From: Bacteroidales bacterium
GTDB lineage: Bacteria > Bacteroidota > Bacteroidia > Bacteroidales > F082
Direction: 5' to 3'
Assembly: GCA_017427985.1 (NCBI GenBank)
Contig: JAFRRS010000023.1
Coordinates: 1 to 64,000 of the forward strand
DNA length: 64,000 nt
Shown: piece after piece, positions 33,664 through 40,145 of the stretch
Layout of the letters: every line of letters starts with the position of its first letter
Position numbering within the stretch: the stretch's first letter is position 1
Notes under the pieces: generated by a model
Database searches by the model: none
Told to the model about the DNA's origin: nothing
Seen by the model: only the letters and a program-made list of their open reading frames with translations
Translations under genes and position numbers: made by a program

Positions 33664-36525
33664 TTATTCCATCACGCGGCATACCAGATTTCTGTCGCCG
33701 AAGGCGTCGTCGATTCTGGTGACGTGTGGGAAGTATTTATCCTGAACATCGCTCTTCAATGGGAAGCCTGCCTCTTCACGGCTGAATGGGAAGTTCCATT
33801 CGTTCGCCATCAGCATCTCGGCTGTGTAAGGAGCGTGTGAGATGATGTTGTCGCCCTGAGGTGCCTTGCCGTCCTCGATGTCCTTGATTTCCTGACGGAT
33901 CTTTATCATAGCGTCGACGAATCTGTCGAGTTCTGCCAACGGCTCGCTCTCGGTAGGTTCGACCATCAAGGTCTCGTGAACCGGGAATGCCACTGTTGGA
34001 GCGTGGAAGCCGTAGTCCATCAGACGTTTTGCGATGTCGATAGCGGCAACACCTGTTGTCTTGTTGATCTGGTTGATGTCGAGAATCATCTCGTGTGCAA
34101 CGTGACCGTGGTTGCCGGTATAGAGGATCGGATAGTAATCTTTGAGTCTGTCTTTCAGGTAGTTAGCGTTGAGGATAGCGCCCATAGTAGCTTTCTTCAG
34201 ACCTTCACCGCCCAACATCTTGAGGTAGCAGTATGTGATTGTGAGGATCTGTGCGCTTCCGAATGGAGCTGCTGACACAGCGCCCATCTGTTTCTCACCA
34301 CCAGTCTTGAAGCAGACGTGGCTTGGCAGGAATGGAACGAGGTGTTCTGCAACGCCGATAGGACCTACGCCAGGACCGCCACCGCCGTGAGGGATAGCGA
34401 ATGTCTTGTGAAGGTTGAGGTGGCAGACGTCAGCGCCGATGAAGCCTGGGCATGTCAAACCGACCTGTGCGTTCATGTTAGCACCGTCCATGTAGACCTG
34501 ACCGCCATTGTCGTGAACGAGTTTCACGAGGGTGCGGATGCCGTCTTCATAGATACCGTGTGTTGAAGGATATGTCACCATGAATGCGGCGAGAGTGTCC
34601 TTATATTGCTCGGCTTTCTCCTTAGCGTCGGCGAGGTCGATGTTACCGTGCTCATCGCATTTCACGACGACGACCTGCAGACCTGCCATAGCTGCTGATG
34701 CAGGGTTGGTTCCGTGTGCTGATGCTGGGATCAAGCAGATGTTACGGTTACCTTCGCCCTTTGCCTCCTGGTAACGGCGGATGGTCATCAAGCCTGCGTA
34801 TTCTCCGCTTGCGCCTGAGTTAGGCATGAATGAGATGCCTTTGAAACCTGTGATTTCGCAGAGGTCTTTCTCCATCTCTTTGATCATCTCGAGATAACCT
34901 TCAGCCTGTTCTGCCGGCACGAATGGGTGGATGTTGCCGAATTCTGGCCAGCTGAGTGCGAACATTGATGTTGCAGGATTCAGCTTCATTGTGCATGAGC
35001 CAAGAGGAATCATGCAACGGTTCAAGCTGAGGTCACGATTCTCGAGTTGTTTCATGTAACGCATCATGTCGGTCTCGCTGCGATACTTTGAGAATACTGG
35101 GGCTGTGAGGAATGCCGAGGTTCTTCTCATGCCTTCCTGGATGCCGCAGAAACTCTGGCAGTTAGGGTCGCAAACGAGTGGCTGATGTGCTTTGTCGAGA
35201 GCTTCAGCGATGACCATTCCGATTTCGTCGAGGTCTTCGCGGCATGTTGTCTCATCGATGCTGATACCGAAGTGCTGCTTGTCGATGATACGGAAGTTCA
35301 TACAGTGTTTCTCAGCGGCTTCCTTCACTTTGCATGTGCAAGCGCCTTCTGGCAACTCGAACAACAATGTGTCGAAGAAGTGTTTGTTGAGCTGTTTAAC
35401 GCCGTATTTCTCCAACTCTTTGGCGAGTTTTCCAGCGAGGCAGTTGATATGATGTGCGATTTCCTTGATGCCGTCCTGTCCGTGATAGATTGCGTAGAAT
35501 CCTGACATGATGGCGAGCAAGGCCTGAGCTGTGCAGATGTTTGAAGTAGCTTTCTCACGTTTGATGTGCTGCTCACGTGTCTGCAATGCGAGACGATATG
35601 CCGGGTTGCCGAGAGCATCTTTCGAGATACCGATGATACGGCCTGGCATCGAGCGTTTGTAAGCTTCTGTTGTTGCGAAGTAACCTGCGTGTGGACCGCC
35701 GAAGCCCATCGGGAGACCGAAACGCTGGTTGCTGCCGAACACCACGTCAGCGCCCCATTCACCTGGAGGTGTGATAAGAGCGAGGCTCATCAAGTCGGCT
35801 GCGACACCAACCTGCATGCCTTTCTCTTTCCAAACTTTCACGCTTTCGCGATAGTCGATGACTTCACCGAACTGGTTAGGATTCTGGACGATAACGCCGA
35901 AGTATTCCTCACCTGCGCTGAAGTTCTTGATATCGTCAACAACGACTTCGATTCCGAGGAAATGAGCTCTTGTCTTGATGACCTCGATTGTCTGCGGGAA
36001 CATGTCGTTAGCCACAAAAATCTTCTTGACGTCGGCCTTCACTTGAGCACGGGTACGCTCGTGATAGAACATGAGCATTGTCTCAGCGGCTGCAGTAGCC
36101 TCGTCGAGCAACGAAGCGTTTGCCAATGGCATTGCTGTCATGTCGCTGATAACGGTTTGGAAGTTGAGCAAAGCCTCGAGACGGCCTTGTGAAACCTCAG
36201 CCTGGTAAGGAGTATATGATGTATACCAACCTGGATTTTCAAGGATGTTACGTGTGATGACGCCAGGAGTAATCACGTTGTAGTAACCCATTCCGATGTA
36301 GCTGCGGAACTGTTTATTCTTTGCGCCAAGAGCCTTAAGGTGGCTGATGCATTCGTATTCGTTCATTCCGCGACCGATTTTCAGGTCTTCTTTCAGACGA
36401 ATATCCGGAGAAATAATCTCATCGACGAGCTGTTCGGTCGATTTCACGCCAATGACCTTGAGCATTTTCTCAACATCTGCTTCTGTCGGACCATTGTGAC
36501 GTTTAATGAAGTTGTTGTTAATCAT
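33664..36525 (-). CDS. gcvP: Glycine dehydrogenase (decarboxylating), P protein
   Basis: The P protein of the glycine cleavage system decarboxylates glycine with pyridoxal phosphate and passes the aminomethyl group to GcvH. At 953 residues this is the single-chain form with fused N- and C-terminal halves. Visible features are FIKRHNGPTEADVEKML at the start, ENPGWYTSYTPYQAEVSQGR, PMGFGGPHAGYF, FMPNSGASGEYAGL and the PLP lysine in NLHKTFAIPHGGGGPGVGPI. Partners gcvT and gcvH are not in the window. It is transcribed alone from a -7 box 38 bases upstream. No glycine riboswitch fits in the roughly 30-base leader. Confidence 0.96.
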   Translation of the reverse strand: MINNNFIKRHNGPTEADVEKMLKVIGVKSTEQLVDEIISPDIRLKEDLKIGRGMNEYECISHLKALGAKNKQFRSYIGMGYYNVITPGVITRNILENPGWYTSYTPYQAEVSQGRLEALLNFQTVISDMTAMPLANASLLDEATAAAETMLMFYHERTRAQVKADVKKIFVANDMFPQTIEVIKTRAHFLGIEVVVDDIKNFSAGEEYFGVIVQNPNQFGEVIDYRESVKVWKEKGMQVGVAADLMSLALITPPGEWGADVVFGSNQRFGLPMGFGGPHAGYFATTEAYKRSMPGRIIGISKDALGNPAYRLALQTREQHIKREKATSNICTAQALLAIMSGFYAIYHGQDGIKEIAHHINCLAGKLAKELEKYGVKQLNKHFFDTLLFELPEGACTCKVKEAAEKHCMNFRIIDKQHFGISIDETTCREDLDEIGMVIAEALDKAHQPLVCDPNCQSFCGIQEGMRRTSAFLTAPVFSKYRSETDMMRYMKQLENRDLSLNRCMIPLGSCTMKLNPATSMFALSWPEFGNIHPFVPAEQAEGYLEMIKEMEKDLCEITGFKGISFMPNSGASGEYAGLMTIRRYQEAKGEGNRNICLIPASAHGTNPASAAMAGLQVVVVKCDEHGNIDLADAKEKAEQYKDTLAAFMVTYPSTHGIYEDGIRTLVKLVHDNGGQVYMDGANMNAQVGLTCPGFIGADVCHLNLHKTFAIPHGGGGPGVGPIGVAEHLVPFLPSHVCFKTGGEKQMGAVSAAPFGSAQILTITYCYLKMLGGEGLKKATMGAILNANYLKDRLKDYYPILYTGNHGHVAHEMILDINQINKTTGVAAIDIAKRLMDYGFHAPTVAFPVHETLMVEPTESEPLAELDRFVDAMIKIRQEIKDIEDGKAPQGDNIISHAPYTAEMLMANEWNFPFSREEAGFPLKSDVQDKYFPHVTRIDDAFGDRNLVCRVME

Positions 36526-36562
36526 ACAGTTATATTTTGATTAGTTATTAATTTCAAAACGT

Positions 36563-36571
36563 GCAAATTTA
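36563..36571 (-). promoter_or_regulatory. -7 box for gcvP
   Basis: Minus-strand TAAATTTGC, 37 bases before the ATG at 36525. Confidence 0.5.
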
Positions 36572-36581
36572 TATTTTTTTA

Positions 36582-36613
36582 TTGAAAAATCCGAAAGAAT
36601 TTTATATTTTTGC
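36582..36613 (+). promoter_or_regulatory. Promoter for the 36632 lipoprotein gene
   Basis: TTG at 36582-36584, spacer of 20 bases, TATTTTTGC at 36605-36613; ATG at 36632. Confidence 0.6.
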
Positions 36614-36631
36614 ATCATAAATTTTAAAACT

Positions 36632-37375
36632 ATGAGAAAGACATTCATTTTTATAATGATGACATTGATAATCACCATGTCAGGCTGCAAGAAAGACAAA
36701 TCCAAATCATTGAATTACAATGATTCAGACCCGTTGTCAATAGTCCTCAGGGAGACTCGGCAGGTCAATGCCACATCAGAATATGACATAACATACACCA
36801 CTTCGAACGACAAGGTTGTAAGCATCCTTAACGCGGGAAACATCTACGGCAAAAACGTGGGGCAAGCCAAGATTACGCTCAGCAACAGCTATGAAAGCAA
36901 GACAGTGGACGTCAATGTGGACCTGTTCAGAGAGCCGTCATTGGATTTCGGTTGCACGCCAAAAGCAATAAAATCACAGTTTGGCACACCTTACAATGCG
37001 GGTTATAACGCTGAAGGCTACTTGGTTTATGTTTACAGCGGCAACGAGGGCTATTCTTACGCCTGCGGTGAGATGGACTTTTTCTTCGAAAGCGGCAGAT
37101 ACATCGAGGCTGACGTCTATATCAGAAAGAATCTTGACAATCTTTTGAATAATTATCTCAACGAAAGTTTCACCCTCACCGACACCATCAAGGTTTACAA
37201 CCCAAACATTTCTGATTCAACAGACGCGTTGATTTACAGATATCATGAGGACATGAACATTATCTGCGGCAGGTATCCGTCAGGCAACGAATGGCAAGAG
37301 ACATTCCTTTTCTACACAAGTCTTGATGAAAAAGGCACTAACCGCCTGATTAGAAAGCCTTTGCGAAATCCTTGA
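36632..37375 (+). CDS. Lipoprotein with Ig-like domain
   Basis: A 247-residue lipoprotein (MRKTFIFIMMTLIITMSGC, lipobox MSGC-K). Residues about 35-100 (RQVNATSEYDITYTTSNDKV, ILNAGNIYGKNVGQAKITLS) match the pattern of bacterial Ig-like group 2 domains. The C-terminal half (GEMDFFFESGRYIEADVYI) is not recognised. The last 26 bases overlap the 3' end of the convergent murD2-like gene, leaving no room for a terminator. Confidence 0.65.
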   Translation: MRKTFIFIMMTLIITMSGCKKDKSKSLNYNDSDPLSIVLRETRQVNATSEYDITYTTSNDKVVSILNAGNIYGKNVGQAKITLSNSYESKTVDVNVDLFREPSLDFGCTPKAIKSQFGTPYNAGYNAEGYLVYVYSGNEGYSYACGEMDFFFESGRYIEADVYIRKNLDNLLNNYLNESFTLTDTIKVYNPNISDSTDALIYRYHEDMNIICGRYPSGNEWQETFLFYTSLDEKGTNRLIRKPLRNP

Positions 37376-38654
37376 AAACGCGACCGCGTTCCTCAAAATT
37401 CTTGTATTGGTCATAGCTCGCTGCCGCTGGAGACAGCAGGCATGTGTCACCTGTTTTTGCTTTCTTCCTGATTATCTCAAAGGCTTCGGCGAGGTCTTTA
37501 AACTTATTCACATCTCCTTGATAATCATTGGCTTCAAGCATAGAGAGCATACGTTCTCCCGCTTTGCCGGTAAACAAAATATGAGCAACAGGATTTTTCA
37601 AAAGATAATCGACGAGTGGAGTGTAGTCAATCTCCCTGTCGTAGCCACCAAGGAGCAAAAACCTCACATTTTTAATGGTTTGCAATGCTGCGACCGCAGC
37701 CTGAGGGATAGTGGAAATACTATCATTGTAAAACGTCACGCCGCGAAATGTGCCAACAAGCTCCTGACGATGCTCCAACGGCTTGAAGGTTTTCAAATAA
37801 GGCAAAACCTCGTCAACAGGCACGCCGAAAGCCTGAATTGAGCACAACGCCGCCTTGATATTCAACTTGTTATGCTCGCCTTTCAGCGGAATCCTATCCC
37901 AATCGACATCAAAATCGTAATACTGATAGTTTATCGTGTGAAGCATCATTTCAGAGGCGAAATAGCTGAATTCATCTGTGGTGACAGCCCAGTCTTTTTC
38001 ACCCATGTATCTGATAATGTTCAACTTAGCATTGCGATAAGCCTCAAAAGTCCCAAAATGGTCGAGATGCTCTTCAAAAACATTCAGCAGGATTCCGATG
38101 TGCGGGCTGCGATGGATGAACTGCAGCTGATGTGCCGACAACTCGAAAACGATTATCGATTTCTCATTGATGTTTTCGATGATATCAAACACTGGAAGTC
38201 CAATATTTCCAGCCAAAATAGCATCTCTCCCCGACTCTTTCAGAAGATGACAAATCAGCGTTGATGTGGTGCTTTTGCCCTTGGTTCCAGTCACGCCGAT
38301 TATCTGATTGTGGAATTCCTCGAGGAACAAATCGGTTTGAGATGTGATTTTTGACAAATCAACGTTTTTGCCAAGCAATGAGATGCCTGGAGTTTTGAGA
38401 ACGATGTCATAATCGTTGATGGCGTTGAAATAATTTTCTCCGAAGTATAATTTAGGATTAGTGGGATTAGTGGGATTATTAGGATTAATAATAAGATTCT
38501 TGAAAGCAGACTCGTTCTTGTCGGCGATGCCGACGATGGCGTGAGGCAGGTATTTTTGGATGAAAGCCAGCGAGGAGCGGCCTTCGCGTCCGAAGCCCAA
38601 AATCAGGATGCGTTTGCCACGAAGACGTTTGAATATGGTGTTGATTTTAACCAT
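37350..38654 (-). CDS. murD2: UDP-MurNAc-L-alanine--L-glutamate ligase-like (MurD2)
   Basis: A 434-residue Mur ligase: N-terminal UDP-binding domain (KRILILGFGREGRSSLAFIQ), ATP-binding P-loop GVTGTKGKSTTSTL, FELSAHQLQFI, NVFEEHLDHFGTFEAY, and C-terminal LLLGGYDREIDYTPL and LLSPAAASYDQYKNFEERG, the MurD-type ending. The adjacent overlapping gene encodes a MurL-like epimerase. In Xanthomonas, MurD2 adds L-Glu and MurL then epimerises it to D-Glu, so the pairing suggests MurD2, not classical MurD. Residues about 54-67 (NPNNPTNPTNPK) are encoded by a GGATTAGTG microsatellite and look like an expanded loop. Confidence 0.8.
   Translation of the reverse strand: MVKINTIFKRLRGKRILILGFGREGRSSLAFIQKYLPHAIVGIADKNESAFKNLIINPNNPTNPTNPKLYFGENYFNAINDYDIVLKTPGISLLGKNVDLSKITSQTDLFLEEFHNQIIGVTGTKGKSTTSTLICHLLKESGRDAILAGNIGLPVFDIIENINEKSIIVFELSAHQLQFIHRSPHIGILLNVFEEHLDHFGTFEAYRNAKLNIIRYMGEKDWAVTTDEFSYFASEMMLHTINYQYYDFDVDWDRIPLKGEHNKLNIKAALCSIQAFGVPVDEVLPYLKTFKPLEHRQELVGTFRGVTFYNDSISTIPQAAVAALQTIKNVRFLLLGGYDREIDYTPLVDYLLKNPVAHILFTGKAGERMLSMLEANDYQGDVNKFKDLAEAFEIIRKKAKTGDTCLLSPAAASYDQYKNFEERGRVFKDFAKAF
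38455..38495. repeat. Intragenic GGATTAGTG microsatellite in murD2
   Basis: Tandem units GGATTAGTGGGATTAGTG followed by GGATTATTAGGATTAATA. In the murD2 frame they encode repeated N-P-T/N-N. Related units lie in intergenic DNA at 25797 and 26821. Confidence 0.75.
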
Positions 38655-40002
38655 TCAGCCCCTCCTTCAAGATGTCTTTGAACAATTCAGGCAGATTGTT
38701 GCCTTCATCGAACTGCGAAATATAGTCGGGAACCGTCAAATCATCGGTTTTTTCAACGTTTTCGAGAATTGTGCCTTGCAAATTCTTATCTGTCTGCAAG
38801 ATGTTGTTGACGCAGGCGCGCACCTCGCCCACAGTTCCGACACATTCAAACGGTTTGACGTCAACGGAACCGTCGAGTTGGTCAAGAATCGGACGCAAGT
38901 TATTGTCTTTCAACAAGTCTTTGCCAAAAATTTCAGTCAGTTCGGCTCTTGGAACAAACGGCGACAAAGCCATCCACGTGAACAGACACTTTGGACATTT
39001 TCCGCACCATGAATCGGTTTTTGAGCCCGCATTGCAGCTTTTGAACACTTTTCTGTAGGCATTGGCGCGACTGAAAAGCTTCGCGATTTGAAGCTCATTC
39101 AACGGGCGCAAGAAGCTAAAGTATTGAATGTCAGCGTCAATATATTCCGACACGTAATGTCTGAAGTCGTTTTCAAACGCCACAGACTTGCTATACTGGT
39201 GGTTTATCTCTGTATCTGGAACCGTTGGCTCGTTTGCCGATGACTCGTTCGACAAAGCGATGTACTTCGATTTCGTCGCAAAGCCTATCAAAATAGTATA
39301 AAATGCCAGTAATGCGGAGAACGGAGTATGGCCGTTGAGATAACCTTCTGCGTTCATCTTCAACATCGTAGGGTCAAGTGTGCGTTTCACCACCGCCACC
39401 TGATTCTCGTCATATCCCGCAGCCGCCACACATTCTTTTGTCGCGCCTCTCGGATTGATAATCAACGGGATGGCAGGAATTCGGTTCTTCAAAAGTTCAA
39501 GCGTGACAACTGAGTCTTTGCCGCCACCGACAGGAATTAACGTTTTTTCGGTGAGAAAACGCGATTCCTCGCTTCGCTCGGAATGACATGCTTCGCTTGC
39601 GCACTCAACAGTCATGAAATCGCTTATATTCGTCGTGATTCCGTTGACATAGAAAAACTCTCCCAGCCCGTTGAAATACAGCTTTTTCCACCAGCGAATC
39701 TGTTCCTCGTCAAGTGCAAAAGGCTTGATAATCACCTTTTTAGGACAAACGATTTTCCAATAGCTTATCAATTCTATCATTCCGATGTGGAAAACCAGAT
39801 TATCAAGTAACGGCTTCGGGATTTCATTCCATTTATAAAATGAACGTGATGGGATTTCAAAACAAGGGTGAAATTCAATATCATTAACGACAAAGTCAAA
39901 TTTTGCAAAAAAATTCCCGTTTTCCACAGAATAATGGAAGTCCTCATAACAGAAAAACTCGAATTTTTCCCTCAAAGAATCATATTTCGCTTGATTTGAC
40001 AT
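38647..40002 (-). CDS. murL: UDP-MurNAc-L-Ala-L-Glu epimerase-like protein (MurL)
   Basis: A 451-residue protein with GGGKDSVVTLELL, a PP-loop-like motif, and CGKCPKCLFTWMAL near the end, the features I associate with MurL. MurL inverts the alpha carbon of the terminal glutamate in UDP-MurNAc-L-Ala-L-Glu, in an ATP-dependent reaction. Its start is separated from the repeat region by a good promoter, and its end overlaps murD2 by 8 bases, so the two are translated together. Just before the PP loop, residues about 139-147 (CHSERSEESRF) come from a dispersed repeat at 39563-39588. Whether the insertion is tolerated is unknown, but the frame is intact on both sides. Confidence 0.78.
   Translation of the reverse strand: MSNQAKYDSLREKFEFFCYEDFHYSVENGNFFAKFDFVVNDIEFHPCFEIPSRSFYKWNEIPKPLLDNLVFHIGMIELISYWKIVCPKKVIIKPFALDEEQIRWWKKLYFNGLGEFFYVNGITTNISDFMTVECASEACHSERSEESRFLTEKTLIPVGGGKDSVVTLELLKNRIPAIPLIINPRGATKECVAAAGYDENQVAVVKRTLDPTMLKMNAEGYLNGHTPFSALLAFYTILIGFATKSKYIALSNESSANEPTVPDTEINHQYSKSVAFENDFRHYVSEYIDADIQYFSFLRPLNELQIAKLFSRANAYRKVFKSCNAGSKTDSWCGKCPKCLFTWMALSPFVPRAELTEIFGKDLLKDNNLRPILDQLDGSVDVKPFECVGTVGEVRACVNNILQTDKNLQGTILENVEKTDDLTVPDYISQFDEGNNLPELFKDILKEGLNG
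39563..39588 (-). repeat. Intragenic CHSERSEESR-coding dispersed repeat
   Basis: Plus-strand GATTCCTCGCTTCGCTCGG followed by AATGACA. In the murL frame it reads CHSERSEES. This kind of repeat-derived peptide is widespread in Bacteroidota proteins, as I recall. A variant lies in the TIGR02757 gene at 26214. Confidence 0.75.
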
Positions 40003-40021
40003 AGCTCACATCTAATGACTT

Positions 40022-40052
40022 ACAAAATTATATATAAAAACGTTATTCCCAA
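40022..40052 (-). promoter_or_regulatory. Promoter for murL-murD2
   Basis: Minus-strand TTG (40052-40050), spacer of 19 bases, TAATTTTGT (40030-40022), 19 bases before the ATG at 40002. Confidence 0.6.
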
Positions 40053-40123
40053 CAAAAATCTTCAACAATCATTTATATTAACACCACAACATTTCATCCC
40101 GTACGTATAAGGCATTATACCAT

Positions 40124-40145
40124 GAGACGGTCAGCGGACCGTCTC
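40124..40145. repeat. GAGACG-family palindrome at the end of the GH3-beta-lactamase gene
   Basis: Arms GAGACGGTC / GACCGTCTC with loop AGCG. The stop codon and the last codons (VETVR) of the 40131-43019 gene are inside it. TTTCATCCCGT lies just upstream, as at 33617. Confidence 0.7.

Noticed and set aside
36526-36562. Glycine riboswitch before gcvP
   Set aside because: The leader from the predicted start site is only about 30 bases, far too short for the aptamer.
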